Assembly (NCBI RefSeq): GCF_000424145.1
Contig: NZ_AUJI01000012.1
Location: 85,035-149,034, forward strand
Length of the DNA stretch: 64,000 nucleotides
DNA from: Butyrivibrio sp. AC2005
GTDB taxonomy: Bacteria > Bacillota > Clostridia > Lachnospirales > Lachnospiraceae
Direction: 5' to 3'
The notes under the pieces were generated by a model. It saw only the letters and a list, made by a program, of their open reading frames with translations, searched no databases and had not been told where the DNA came from. The number at the start of each line of letters is the position of its first letter. The stretch's first letter is position 1. Shown piece after piece: positions 27,448 to 37,254 of this stretch. Made by a program: the position numbers and the translations under genes.

Positions 27448-28707
27448 ATGCCATCATTAACTAAAGGCGAACTGATTCCAGCAGTAGATGGGAGTCAGAG
27501 TATACAGATTATTGAATATTTAGCAGAAGGTGGTCAGGGAGAGGTCTATAAGGTAAATTATCAAGGAAAAACTTGTGCTCTTAAATGGTATAAAAGACCA
27601 ATCCCGCCAGATGCCTTTTATGAAAACTTGAAGAATAATGTGAAAAAAGGTGCACCTAATGAGCACTATCTATGGCCTTTAATGCTTACTGCGAAATATA
27701 AAGGAAGCTATGGTTATATCATGGAACTTCGCCCTTCTAAATATCATGAGTTTGGCGAGTTTCTGTTGAATATTGTGCGATTCAAGGATTATGAGACACT
27801 TTTCACTGCCGCGTTGAATATAGTGGAGAGTTTCAGAGTATTGCATAGTATGGGATATAGCTATCAGGATGTAAATGAAGGAGGCTTTTTCATTAATCCT
27901 GTGGATGGAGATGTTTTGATTTGTGATAATGATAATGTTGCTCCATATGGTGTAAACCTTGGCGTTAAGGGAATGCCAAGATATATGGCACCAGAAGTTG
28001 TTATCGATCAGACTCGTCCAAATACGCATTCAGATAGGTTTTCTCTTGCGGTGTTATTGTTTAGGTTGTTCTATATTGATCATCCGCTGGAAGGAGAATA
28101 TACAATACAGTTTCCGCTAACAGATGCAATTGGAGCTCAATTATATGGCGTTAATCCGATATTTGTTTACGATCCAGAGAATGATAAGAATAGGCCTAAC
28201 CCAGAAGCACAGCCTAATGTTATTAGTAGATGGAACATGTATCCACCAGATATTCAGTATACATTTACTAAAGCATTTACAAAGGGAATGAAAGATATCA
28301 ACAATCGAATTACTGAAGTAGAGTGGGAAGAGGCGCTTATAAAAGCGCGAGGAATGCTGGTGAAAATTGATGGGCGTGAGCAGTTTATTAATGCGTATGC
28401 AAGACAGCCCATTCCTCAAGGCTGTAGATTTTTAAAATTGCCAGAATATGTAGTTGTTTTGGGGAATGATTCCAAAATATATAATTGTCATATTGATCAA
28501 TATAGCGCAGATTATACTACAATAGCAGGTATAGTAAAAATGAGTCTTTCAGATAAAAGTGTATTGGGGCTAGGGAATATGACTGATCGTACATGGAATG
28601 TAATGAAGAGCACAGGTGAATCGATGAGTGTACCACCTCAGGGATATGCTAAACTTGACCCTGGTACCAAGATAGATTTTGGTGGAACCATTGGAGAAAT
28701 CTATTAA
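27448..28707 (+). CDS. Ser/Thr protein kinase of the TerY-kinase-phosphatase triad
   Basis: The 419-residue protein has a glycine loop at 25-36 (LAEGGQGEVYKV), the ATP-anchoring Lys46 (CALKWY), a catalytic Asp141 in YSYQDVNEGG, and MPRYMAPEVV with THSDRFSLAVLLF. HRD is replaced by YQD and DFG by DND, so it belongs to a divergent branch, but the key Lys and Asp remain. Residues ~355-419 form a beta-rich C-terminal domain shared with the protein before it. With the vWA and PP2C genes that follow directly, it makes the TerY-P triad known from Ter systems, which should run a phosphorylation switch. Confidence 0.85.
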   Translation: MPSLTKGELIPAVDGSQSIQIIEYLAEGGQGEVYKVNYQGKTCALKWYKRPIPPDAFYENLKNNVKKGAPNEHYLWPLMLTAKYKGSYGYIMELRPSKYHEFGEFLLNIVRFKDYETLFTAALNIVESFRVLHSMGYSYQDVNEGGFFINPVDGDVLICDNDNVAPYGVNLGVKGMPRYMAPEVVIDQTRPNTHSDRFSLAVLLFRLFYIDHPLEGEYTIQFPLTDAIGAQLYGVNPIFVYDPENDKNRPNPEAQPNVISRWNMYPPDIQYTFTKAFTKGMKDINNRITEVEWEEALIKARGMLVKIDGREQFINAYARQPIPQGCRFLKLPEYVVVLGNDSKIYNCHIDQYSADYTTIAGIVKMSLSDKSVLGLGNMTDRTWNVMKSTGESMSVPPQGYAKLDPGTKIDFGGTIGEIY

Positions 28708-28721
28708 AGGAGAATGAAAAA

Positions 28722-29708
28722 ATGGGAGATTTTTGGGATGGATTTGATTTTCCAACATTAGATCCACAAACGCCGGCTCCAACAAATGTTTCGATGCCGA
28801 TAGAAACAACACCTACAATAGATACTATAACTACAAATCTTGTTAAGAGAGCTATGGTTGTATTTCTTATTGTGGATATATCAGGAAGTATGAAAGGAGC
28901 CAGAATTGGCGCTGTAAATGATGCTATTCGTAACTTACTTCCCGAATTGAAAAAGAGAGAAGCAAGTAATACCAATGCGGAGATAAAAATAGCAATAATG
29001 GAGTTTTCGAGCTCAGCGAGTTGGAAAACGCTTTCACCACAGCCTGTATCAACGTTTGTATATGATGACATTACTTATGTTAGCGGAGGAACTAATTTTG
29101 GCGCGGCATTTAATGCGCTGAATGAAAAGCTTTCCAGAAAAGCATTTTTAAATGCTGCTGCAGGTTCGTATACACCATTGATTATTTTATTAACTGATGG
29201 AAAACCTTCAGATATTGCTCTCTATCCAGAGGCATTAAATAATTTAAGACATAATTCGTGGTTTCAATATGCAACCAAAGCAGGCATTGCTATAGAGGAA
29301 GGAGCGTTGAGCCCAGAGTGTAAGAAGGTTTTGTTAGAGTTTACGGGAAATGAAAAAATGGTTTTGGAAGCTCGAAATACAAATATTTTAACTAAGCAGA
29401 TTGAGCTTGTCACTCTTACCGGTGTTGATTTTGTTACACAGCAGGGATCGCTCCAAAACTCGAACAATAATGCAAGGCCATCCAATGCTACATCCTTTGG
29501 GTCAACGATGTCTAGCGCACCACAAATTCAGACTCCGCAGCAGAGCGTGCCGCCTGCAGCTTCACAGGCACCTGTTTCTACTCCGGCACCTGCTCCGGCA
29601 CCAGTACCAGTACAACAATCATCTGTTGATGTACATGCAGGAGCAGATCCAGTTATTCCAGGATTAGATACGATAGATTGGGAAAATGATTTTCCTACAT
29701 TTGGATAA
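28722..29708 (+). CDS. TerY-like vWA domain protein
   Basis: A 328-residue cytoplasmic protein. Residues ~45-235 form a von Willebrand factor A domain with a complete metal-site motif DISGSM (~51-56), a later conserved Thr (GGTNFG) and TDGKPSD. The C-terminal ~90 residues are Pro/Ala/Gln-rich and flexible, ending in an acidic IDWENDFPTFG that echoes the N-terminal DFWDGFDFPT. vWA proteins of this type (TerY) bind ligands through a divalent metal and pair with a kinase and phosphatase in Ter operons, exactly as here. Confidence 0.88.
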   Translation: MGDFWDGFDFPTLDPQTPAPTNVSMPIETTPTIDTITTNLVKRAMVVFLIVDISGSMKGARIGAVNDAIRNLLPELKKREASNTNAEIKIAIMEFSSSASWKTLSPQPVSTFVYDDITYVSGGTNFGAAFNALNEKLSRKAFLNAAAGSYTPLIILLTDGKPSDIALYPEALNNLRHNSWFQYATKAGIAIEEGALSPECKKVLLEFTGNEKMVLEARNTNILTKQIELVTLTGVDFVTQQGSLQNSNNNARPSNATSFGSTMSSAPQIQTPQQSVPPAASQAPVSTPAPAPAPVPVQQSSVDVHAGADPVIPGLDTIDWENDFPTFG

Positions 29709-29720
29709 TGGGAGCATTTG

Positions 29721-31205
29721 ATGAATAACGGCAAATATGCAGTTTTGAATAGTCATATGATAGGCGCTTCGCATGTAGCCAAGGGGTTAGCATGTGAAGA
29801 TTATTCACAATCTTATCTTGATGATAGGATAGCTATTGCTGTAATCAGTGATGGGCATGGTGATAAGAATTGTTTTAGAAGTGCAGCAGGAGCCAAGATT
29901 GCTTGTCAGGCAGCAATCTCAACGATTTTGCAAATCAAAGATTACAGTGAATTAAAAATATCACCGGATAGAGTGATAACGGAAATTGAAAAGAATATCA
30001 TAAAGAAATGGAATGATTTGGTTCTTGAAGATGTTCAGACCAATCCAATACAGGATGCAGATTTAGTAGGCCTCAGTGATGATGTGGTTGGCATGCTCAA
30101 AGAAGGCAGAAGACTGCAGAAAATATATGGATGTACCTTAATAGTGACGTGTATTCTTGATGATTTTTGGTTTGGAATACAGGTTGGGGATGGTAAATGC
30201 GTTTGTATCTCTGAAAACGGTCTTTATAGTCAGCCGGTACCTTGGGATAATGTTGGATGCCTAGGCAATAGATCTACATCTATATGCGACTCAAGGGCTT
30301 TTGATAGTTTTAGGTATGCTTATGGGAATGACATACCAGTAGCATCTTTTGTGGCTTCAGACGGAGTAGATGAAAGCTTTGATGAGAATGGCTTAAATAA
30401 GTGTTACTATTCCTTATCTGCTTGGGCAAAAACACTTTCAGAAGAAGAACTAAGTACAAATTTTTCTCAGTTACTAGAAAGAATTAGTAATGGCGGAAGT
30501 GGAGATGATGTTTCTATCTCTGGAATAGTTTCTTTGCAAAAGGAAGTCAAAAAGCCGGTTGCTACATCAGAACAGGTTGCTGCAAAGATGGAAGAGATTC
30601 TTGATGCAGTTAAAGAAATAGAAGGTAGATATGTTGAATTAAGAGACAAAGATACTGAGATAAATAATGATATTTCTGTAATTGAGCAAGAGATAAAAAA
30701 TCTTGAGAAAGAGATTGCAGATAAAAAGAACATGATTTCAGAAAAGAGTATTGAAAGAGAAAATATTAGAAAAAACTATATTAGTATTTCAGAGCAATAC
30801 AAAGAAATGATAGATCAACTTGAGGTTGCTAAAAATAGAAAAAAGCAGGTTGATGATTATTGGCGTGAGTTAGGAGTAGAAGTAACAGATACATCTGCGA
30901 TTGAAGGGTATAGGCCGATTGAAATTGATACTCGTGAGCCTTTTGAAACTAAGACAGAGGAACTTCCCGACATCAGTAAAGAGTTAGATGAACTTGAGCA
31001 GGAAAAGAAAACTAATGATGTGCGAATGGATTCTCAAGAGGTTAGGCAAGAGGGGGATATTATACCGGAGAAAATACCAGAGAATATGTCAGATAGTCAG
31101 GATGAAAGAAAGATATTTTTGGCTGATAAACAACCTATTGAATCAAAAAAAACTGAGGAGTACAAAAAAACAGGGTTGTTTGGAAATCTTTTTAGGAAAG
31201 GGTAG
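29721..31205 (+). CDS. PP2C-type phosphatase with coiled-coil tail
   Basis: The start is the ATG at 29721 (GGGAG upstream), not the TTG before it. Residues ~1-275 of 494 form a PP2C (PPM) phosphatase domain with ACEDYSQ, the metal-binding ISDGHGDK, IQVGDGKC and FVASDGVDE. Residues ~290-390 form a coiled coil (VIEQEIKNLEKEIADKK) and the rest is acidic. It should reverse the action of the kinase at 27448 and so completes the triad. The tail may tether it to the many other coiled-coil proteins of the cluster. Confidence 0.88.
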   Translation: MNNGKYAVLNSHMIGASHVAKGLACEDYSQSYLDDRIAIAVISDGHGDKNCFRSAAGAKIACQAAISTILQIKDYSELKISPDRVITEIEKNIIKKWNDLVLEDVQTNPIQDADLVGLSDDVVGMLKEGRRLQKIYGCTLIVTCILDDFWFGIQVGDGKCVCISENGLYSQPVPWDNVGCLGNRSTSICDSRAFDSFRYAYGNDIPVASFVASDGVDESFDENGLNKCYYSLSAWAKTLSEEELSTNFSQLLERISNGGSGDDVSISGIVSLQKEVKKPVATSEQVAAKMEEILDAVKEIEGRYVELRDKDTEINNDISVIEQEIKNLEKEIADKKNMISEKSIERENIRKNYISISEQYKEMIDQLEVAKNRKKQVDDYWRELGVEVTDTSAIEGYRPIEIDTREPFETKTEELPDISKELDELEQEKKTNDVRMDSQEVRQEGDIIPEKIPENMSDSQDERKIFLADKQPIESKKTEEYKKTGLFGNLFRKG

Positions 31206-31210
31206 CCGGT

Positions 31211-31870
31211 ATGGCAGATATTCAGGGTGTAGTTTCTCAAGTGGAAGGTGCTTGTGGAAATTATAAAACAACTCAAAGTGAAATGCAGCAATTGGAAACA
31301 AATATACAAATGTTGTCTGATGAGTCTGAGCATATTGCACGTGAATTATCATCTATTGAAGATCAGGTGATTGCTCTTCAGGCTCAGGCAAATGCAGTAA
31401 TGTCTAATATAGATAGCAATTCTGGAAATGAAGATTATGATAGTGGTTCTGATCTAGCCACTTTAAACAGGATTCGAGCTCAGTTACAAGGTCTTCAATC
31501 AGAGAGTGCATTGTTGGAGCAGCAGAGGATGCAGACAATTCAGCAATTAAATGCGGCACGGAGCATTTATATACAGAAAAAGGAATATCTAGACACTTTG
31601 AGGAATTATCTTGAAGCAGTAAGAACGCAAATGACTAATGCAGCAGATACACTTCAAAATAAGATATTGCAATTAGAAAATGCTATATCAGTTTTTAATG
31701 GTGCTTCCGGAAATATGTTTGGAGGCAGTGCATTACAACAGGCGGGTAATCTTAGTGGAAGTAAGAATGAATATCAAGCGAATCTTACAATTGCTCAAAA
31801 TGTGTTGGAAATGATCAGAACTACTCTTGATAATCAAGGAAGTTCAAATGTGAAAGTACTTAGGAGGTAG
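31211..31870 (+). CDS. small coiled-coil protein
   Basis: A 219-residue, almost wholly helical protein rich in Gln, Asn and Ser (QMLSDESEHIARELSSIEDQ). It has no membrane helix and no known domain. An AGGAAAGGG ribosome binding site overlaps the end of the phosphatase gene, and the peptidase gene starts four bases after its stop. The spacing suggests tightly linked expression; a structural role is likely but unproven. Confidence 0.7.
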   Translation: MADIQGVVSQVEGACGNYKTTQSEMQQLETNIQMLSDESEHIARELSSIEDQVIALQAQANAVMSNIDSNSGNEDYDSGSDLATLNRIRAQLQGLQSESALLEQQRMQTIQQLNAARSIYIQKKEYLDTLRNYLEAVRTQMTNAADTLQNKILQLENAISVFNGASGNMFGGSALQQAGNLSGSKNEYQANLTIAQNVLEMIRTTLDNQGSSNVKVLRR

Positions 31871-31873
31871 AGG

Positions 31874-32554
31874 ATGTCTTTTTTGTATGGATCATCTTAT
31901 ATTTTTGTTTTAGTAGGCTTATTAGTAAGCCTTTGGGCTTCTTGGAATGTCAAGAGAACATTTAAAAAGTATTCTCAATATGGTAATTCAAAACATGTGA
32001 GAGCTGAGCAGGCAGCGCAAATGATTCTTCGGCAAGCTGGAATTACTGATGTTAGGATTGAAAGAGTTAGAGGTGATTTGACGGATCACTATTCACCAAA
32101 GGAGAAAGTTTTAAGATTGTCGGATTCTGTATATGGATCCGAGTCTGCTGCAGCTATAGGTGTTGCAGCACATGAGTGTGGGCATGCTATTCAGCATAAT
32201 AAGGGATATATGCCTTTAGCTATTAGATCAGCAGTAATCCCAGCTGCCAACATCGGATCAAAATTGTCATACCCAGTAATATTGCTAGGACTGATTTTCG
32301 GAGCAACAGGGCTACTTAATATTGGTACGTTGCTTTTTTCTTTGGTTGTTTTGCTACAGCTAGTGACTCTTCCGGTGGAGTTTGATGCCTCGAATAGAGC
32401 AATGAAAATATTGGACGATAGTAGCATTTTATATAGTCAGGAATTGAATGCTGCACGAAAGGTGCTTTTTGCAGCTGCATTAACGTATGTAGCAGCATTA
32501 CTGACATCTGTTTTGCAGTTGATAAGGCTTATTCTTTTAAGAAGACGTAGATAA
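31874..32554 (+). CDS. YugP-like membrane zinc metallopeptidase
   Basis: A 226-residue membrane protein with an N-terminal helix, the zinc-protease signature AAHECGHAIQ (~98-107) and further helices. The segment PVEFDASNRAMKIL is typical of the YugP/Zn-peptidase-2 family. It would cleave proteins at the inner face of the membrane. YugP homologs are usually chromosomal housekeeping genes, so its place inside a Ter operon, four bases after the coiled-coil gene, is notable. Confidence 0.88.
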   Translation: MSFLYGSSYIFVLVGLLVSLWASWNVKRTFKKYSQYGNSKHVRAEQAAQMILRQAGITDVRIERVRGDLTDHYSPKEKVLRLSDSVYGSESAAAIGVAAHECGHAIQHNKGYMPLAIRSAVIPAANIGSKLSYPVILLGLIFGATGLLNIGTLLFSLVVLLQLVTLPVEFDASNRAMKILDDSSILYSQELNAARKVLFAAALTYVAALLTSVLQLIRLILLRRRR

Positions 32555-32578
32555 TAGTTGTGATGGGGATAGCATGCT

Positions 32579-33583
32579 ATGAAAAAAGTAATTTGGCTTA
32601 ATCATTGGTTCAGTACTGCATATAACATAGTCTCTATGCTAAAGGAGTCAGGTGAATTTTGGGTAATAGGTTCAAATGAACAAGAGTTTTCTGTATTAAA
32701 AGAAATATGTGATGAATGGTATTCTGAACCAGACAAATGTAGTGATGAAGAATATATAGATTTTTGCTTGAAATTTTGTGATGAACATAATGTGAATGTT
32801 TTTATGCCTCATCGTCATCTGACGCTTATCAGTAGGTTTAAGGATAAGTTTGAAGAAATAAATGTAAAGGTGATGGTAGATGATTATACTATTATTTCTA
32901 TTCTGAACGATAAGAAAGCATCATATGATTATTTCAAGAATGTAGAAGGAATTCATGTTCCGGATTACTACGTAGTTGATAAGCTGGAAGATTTTTTAGA
33001 GGCATATAAAAACCTATCGGACAAATATAGAAATGTATGTTTCAAATTTGTTAAAGATGAAGGAGGCAAGAGTTATCGTCTGATTGATAATCATAGAAAG
33101 GGCTACGCCGCGCTATTTAAAAAACAAAATACTCGAATGACCCTAGATTCAGTAATAGAAGCTTTGTCTGAGAAAGAAGTCTTTTCTCCAATAATGGTAA
33201 TGCCTTTTTTGGAAGGTGATGAAATTAGTATAGACTGTCTTAAAACGGATAGTGGCAATATTATGGTACCGAGGGTTAAGAGTACGGCTCGTTTTGAACG
33301 AATAAGCTATGATAAAGATATCTTAAGGCTATGTACACTTGTGCTAGATAATGTCAATTTGGAATGCCCTTGTAATGTACAGTTCAAGTACATGGGAGAT
33401 GTTCCGTATTTTTTAGAGATTAATACGAGGATGTCTGGTGGTGTGCACATGACGTGTAAAGCGGCTGATGTTAATATTCCTTATGTGGCTGTAAAAAAAC
33501 TCATGGGACAGCCAGTTAATTGGCTGATCAACGAGAGGGAAGTCGTCATCTCACAAGTAGAGGTGCCGCTGTTTTTTGAATAA
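32579..33583 (+). CDS. ATP-grasp enzyme of the Ter biosynthetic module
   Basis: A 334-residue ATP-grasp protein: an N-terminal Rossmann-like part (KKVIWLNHWFSTAYNIVSML), the ATP-binding domain (KFVKDEGGKSYRLI), and the metal-binding FLEINTRMSGGVHMTC near the C-terminus. ATP-grasp enzymes join a carboxylate to an amine or thiol using ATP. One ATP-grasp protein is part of the nucleoside-like metabolite pathway predicted for Ter systems. The HAD gene overlaps its stop codon by one base, so the two are translationally coupled. Confidence 0.88.
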   Translation: MKKVIWLNHWFSTAYNIVSMLKESGEFWVIGSNEQEFSVLKEICDEWYSEPDKCSDEEYIDFCLKFCDEHNVNVFMPHRHLTLISRFKDKFEEINVKVMVDDYTIISILNDKKASYDYFKNVEGIHVPDYYVVDKLEDFLEAYKNLSDKYRNVCFKFVKDEGGKSYRLIDNHRKGYAALFKKQNTRMTLDSVIEALSEKEVFSPIMVMPFLEGDEISIDCLKTDSGNIMVPRVKSTARFERISYDKDILRLCTLVLDNVNLECPCNVQFKYMGDVPYFLEINTRMSGGVHMTCKAADVNIPYVAVKKLMGQPVNWLINEREVVISQVEVPLFFE

Positions 33584-34305
33584 TGAGAAGCTATTTTGTT
33601 GATTTAGATGGGACGCTTATTTTTTCATACCGACATTATCATGATGGTTATAAGCCCATAGAAATATACAATAATAAAGAGATATCGTTCATAGAGCACA
33701 ATACATATAGCAAATTGATTCTTAAAATAACTGATGGAAGTTTTGTCCCTGTTACAAGTAGAACTAAGGCCCAGTATGAGAGGATTGATGTTTTTAAACA
33801 ATATCATCCGAGTTATGCGCTACTGGATAATGGAGGCATTTTGCTTGTTAATGGTGAAGAGGACTTTTTGTGGAAAGAAGAAACACTTGAGATAATAAAA
33901 GCGTCTGCAAAAGGCTTAAAGGAAATAGAACAGTGGGCAGGCAAAATTGCGCCTACGAAAGTTCAGGATGGGCTAGTGTTATTTATTAAGCCTGAAGATG
34001 AAACTATCAGAGAAAAAATAATAAAAAAGATGGAAAGTTATCCAGAGGTTTATTGGTTTGATCATGGTAAAAAATTATATATATGTCCTAGAAATTTGAC
34101 TAAAGGCAATTCGATCAGGAGACTAAAAGAAAAGTTAGGGGTAGATTGGTGTGTTGGTGCTGGTGATAGTGAAGTGGATTTTTCTATGATCGATCAAGTA
34201 GACATGTTTGTTACTGATAAGAACAATAGAGAAAAAATACAAGATGCCAATGTGGTTTTTGTTGAAGCTAAAGATATAGCATTAACTGTTCTCAATCTGA
34301 AGTGA
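33583..34305 (+). CDS. HAD-family phosphatase of the Ter biosynthetic module
   Basis: A 240-residue HAD hydrolase with motif I near the N-terminus (VDLDGTLIFS), motif II (VTSRT) and the acidic motif IV CVGAGDSEVDFSM. The cap inserted between motifs II and III suggests a Cof or sucrose-phosphatase-type fold. It should dephosphorylate a sugar- or nucleotide-like intermediate. The start overlaps the stop of the ATP-grasp gene (TAATG), and the two probably act in successive steps with the lyase and phosphoribosyltransferases at 44.9-48.1 kb. Confidence 0.87.
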   Translation: MRSYFVDLDGTLIFSYRHYHDGYKPIEIYNNKEISFIEHNTYSKLILKITDGSFVPVTSRTKAQYERIDVFKQYHPSYALLDNGGILLVNGEEDFLWKEETLEIIKASAKGLKEIEQWAGKIAPTKVQDGLVLFIKPEDETIREKIIKKMESYPEVYWFDHGKKLYICPRNLTKGNSIRRLKEKLGVDWCVGAGDSEVDFSMIDQVDMFVTDKNNREKIQDANVVFVEAKDIALTVLNLK

Positions 34306-34318
34306 GGGGGGCTGATAA

Positions 34319-37240
34319 ATGGCCAAAAGTATCTATGAGATCAAAAGAATTCCAGATCTTACTCTAAGCAAATATAGTGCATTAGATGAAGATGGCGTCG
34401 ATGGAGTGTTAAAGAAGCATTTGTCATTTTTGCGTCAAATTCATAGGCAGGCTTTATTGACGGGTGAGATAGTACATTGGATATATGAGTATAATCCTGC
34501 CGAAGATAAGGGTAAAAGACTGAAAATCTATTTAGAATTTGATAGTGATAAATCAAGTGCGTATGTTGATAACATGGTGCAAAACTCTGTGTTGGCTCCA
34601 TATTTTGATATCGTAAGAGTTGTTCCGGAGGAGCAGTTGGAAGGCTATAAGGGATGGCTTTCTAGGTTAGATGAAAAAGAGTTAAAAAAAGTTGTTCCAG
34701 TAAGTATGCTAGACAAGTATACAAGTTGGATGAACCGTTTTAGGAATGGCGATGGTCAAGGAGAAAAAAAGCGTGACAAAATGGATGATTTTGTTACGCT
34801 TCATATGAGCCGAATTAATAGCTATTCCCATATGTCAACACTTATTAAGCGTGAAAAGTTTTCGCAGGCTGATAAGAAGGAAAATGGATTCTTTTATTCT
34901 GTAAACAAATGGGAAATAAATGAGGACGCAAGGCTTTATAACATGTTTAGCATGATGCAAAACATGAATATGCCATGTGTTTATTGTGTTGACGTAATGC
35001 CTGTAGACTACACAAATAAGATTGAAGCTCCGGAGATGCTTGGAAATGTTATGTTTGCATTACGTACAATGCTGACATTGCGTGTTGAGAAAAGCAACAA
35101 CGGAACAACTTCATTTCAAAAGGATGAAAATGCAGATTACACTTTGAACAGGTACAAAGACCTAATTAAAGAAATTTCAGAGAATCCTCATTTTCAAGCT
35201 AATATTCGTGTTTATGCCGATAGCGAAGAATATGCAAATATGTTGCTGGATGCTGCTGCTTCTGAAGCGTTAGAAAAAGGATCGCATGATATACAGACTT
35301 TGCAAGGAACTTTTTCTATTCAAGATATTTTGAACAGTAAGGTATTGCCGGTATGCCATAAGAACGCTCCTATGGAATTAAAGTTTTGGCCGACTTTATT
35401 TACTATTGAGGAATTAAAGCCGTTTATTGTTTTTCCTGCATTATATCCGGGAGAGAGCATTGAAATTCCGAAGGAGACAGCTCCTGGACATGACTCCTCA
35501 GGGCTGTATTTGGGAATGGATTCAGATGGATATGAAGTTTTTATTCCGCTAAAAAATTTGCCTAAGCATGCATTTCTTGCTGGAGTACCTGGATCTGGAA
35601 AGACAAACAGTATGTTACACTTGGCTACATCTTTATATCAAAAACAGATACCTTTCTTGATTCTTGAACCTGCAAAGCAAGAATATAGGGCGTTGGTCAA
35701 CAGAGAAGAGATGAAAGGGATAACGGTGTTCTCGCCATCATCAGGAACGAACTTTCTTTTGCATATCAATCCGTTTGAATTTCCGACAAAGATGTCTTTA
35801 GCTGAGCATATACAGAATTTGATAAATGTATTTGATGGTTCTTTTTCGATGGATCCTCCAATGCCTTTCCTTTTAGATCGTGCAATAGAGCGAGTATATC
35901 GCGATAAGGGATGGCTGCCATATATGATTAACAATGGTACACTTCCTTACCCAACAATGGGAGAGCTGTATAAAACATTAGAGAAGATACTTGATGAAAC
36001 TGATTATGAGGGAGAGATAAAGGGAAATCTCAAATCTGTATTACAGGTCAGAATCGGAAGTTTATTATCAAGAGAAATGGGGGATGTGTTTAATGTTCCA
36101 TTTTCGACTATAGCCCCCGAAGGGTGGCTTAAGAGATCTGTTGTCATCGAGTTGGAGTCAATGGGTAGTGGACCTGCAAACTTCCTTACTTTGATGCTTT
36201 CTACTCTAATTAGAGAATCATTGAAAGCAAATCCTATGACTAGAAAAGAAAAGGAAAAAACTCCTGTAAGACATGTGATTTTCTTTGAAGAGGCGCATAA
36301 TCTTATTGGCCCTAAAGCAGAGAAGGATGCCGGTGAGGGTGCTAATCCGAAGATAGCTGCAACGGCATTTATCGTAAAGATGCTTGCGGAAGTTCGTGCA
36401 TTGAACGAAGCGATTATCATTGCGGATCAGCTTCCTACGGCGATGGCACCGGAAGTTATAAAGAATACATCGTTGAAACTTGGTCATAGAATGACATCTG
36501 CAGATGATAGAGGGTTACTTGGAAGCACTATGTCGGCAGATGAAGTGCAACTTGAGAGAATGTCGACGTTTACTCAAGGTAAGACGTTAGCTATTTATGA
36601 GGGTTTGCTAAAGCCGTTTGAGCTTCAGATGCATCAGTGGTCGAAGGTAAACGGTGTCATTAATGATGACTTATACACTTCACCAAGCAATGAAGATTTA
36701 TATAATCGGCTATGTTACGAGAACTCTCCTTTTATCGCTGATATGAAGAACAGTTTAAATATCACGCGTGATAAGATTGGAGCAATGTGGGATAGCATAA
36801 TTGACGATGTTGCAGAGTTCGAAAATGACTTGAATGATCGCATCAGTTTTTCAGAGGATTTGGGAAGGCGAATTAGATCTTGCGAAGAAAAAATTGCAAT
36901 ATTGGAACCTGCTGGATGGCCTAAGGTGTCTGAAGAAGGAAAAGCTAAACTACTGCAGTCGCGCTTGGATTACTATGAAAGTCTTGATGATAACGAAGCG
37001 GGAATAGAAATGCTTAAGGACAAATTTAATGAAATATGCGATCAAATGGAGGAGATTATTTTTTCTTTAAGCTCTTATAAGAAGCAGAATAGGCTGTTTG
37101 AAGAAGAAATAAAGTCATTTGTTACAGAAAAACTCCTAGTATATAGGCAGTTTGCTTTGCGAACCAAGGATATATGCGGGTTTGAACGATCACAGGAACA
37201 GAAGGACAGAAGGACAAGCTTATTAAAACAATGGGAATAG
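34319..37240 (+). CDS. HerA/VirB4-like ATPase
   Basis: A 973-residue protein with a HerA-FtsK type ATPase core: Walker A GVPGSGKT (~421), Walker B HVIFFEEAHNLIG (~650), and TSLKLGHRMTSADDRG downstream, with the Arg-finger region. The N-terminal ~400 residues are a separate mixed domain. The C-terminal ~150 residues are helical and charged. HerA-type motors pump DNA or thread protein; they recur in Ter systems as the DNA-processing arm. A strong GGGGGG-type site precedes the start, 13 bp after the HAD gene. Confidence 0.85.
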   Translation: MAKSIYEIKRIPDLTLSKYSALDEDGVDGVLKKHLSFLRQIHRQALLTGEIVHWIYEYNPAEDKGKRLKIYLEFDSDKSSAYVDNMVQNSVLAPYFDIVRVVPEEQLEGYKGWLSRLDEKELKKVVPVSMLDKYTSWMNRFRNGDGQGEKKRDKMDDFVTLHMSRINSYSHMSTLIKREKFSQADKKENGFFYSVNKWEINEDARLYNMFSMMQNMNMPCVYCVDVMPVDYTNKIEAPEMLGNVMFALRTMLTLRVEKSNNGTTSFQKDENADYTLNRYKDLIKEISENPHFQANIRVYADSEEYANMLLDAAASEALEKGSHDIQTLQGTFSIQDILNSKVLPVCHKNAPMELKFWPTLFTIEELKPFIVFPALYPGESIEIPKETAPGHDSSGLYLGMDSDGYEVFIPLKNLPKHAFLAGVPGSGKTNSMLHLATSLYQKQIPFLILEPAKQEYRALVNREEMKGITVFSPSSGTNFLLHINPFEFPTKMSLAEHIQNLINVFDGSFSMDPPMPFLLDRAIERVYRDKGWLPYMINNGTLPYPTMGELYKTLEKILDETDYEGEIKGNLKSVLQVRIGSLLSREMGDVFNVPFSTIAPEGWLKRSVVIELESMGSGPANFLTLMLSTLIRESLKANPMTRKEKEKTPVRHVIFFEEAHNLIGPKAEKDAGEGANPKIAATAFIVKMLAEVRALNEAIIIADQLPTAMAPEVIKNTSLKLGHRMTSADDRGLLGSTMSADEVQLERMSTFTQGKTLAIYEGLLKPFELQMHQWSKVNGVINDDLYTSPSNEDLYNRLCYENSPFIADMKNSLNITRDKIGAMWDSIIDDVAEFENDLNDRISFSEDLGRRIRSCEEKIAILEPAGWPKVSEEGKAKLLQSRLDYYESLDDNEAGIEMLKDKFNEICDQMEEIIFSLSSYKKQNRLFEEEIKSFVTEKLLVYRQFALRTKDICGFERSQEQKDRRTSLLKQWE

Positions 37241-37254
37241 TATGAGGAGTTTTC

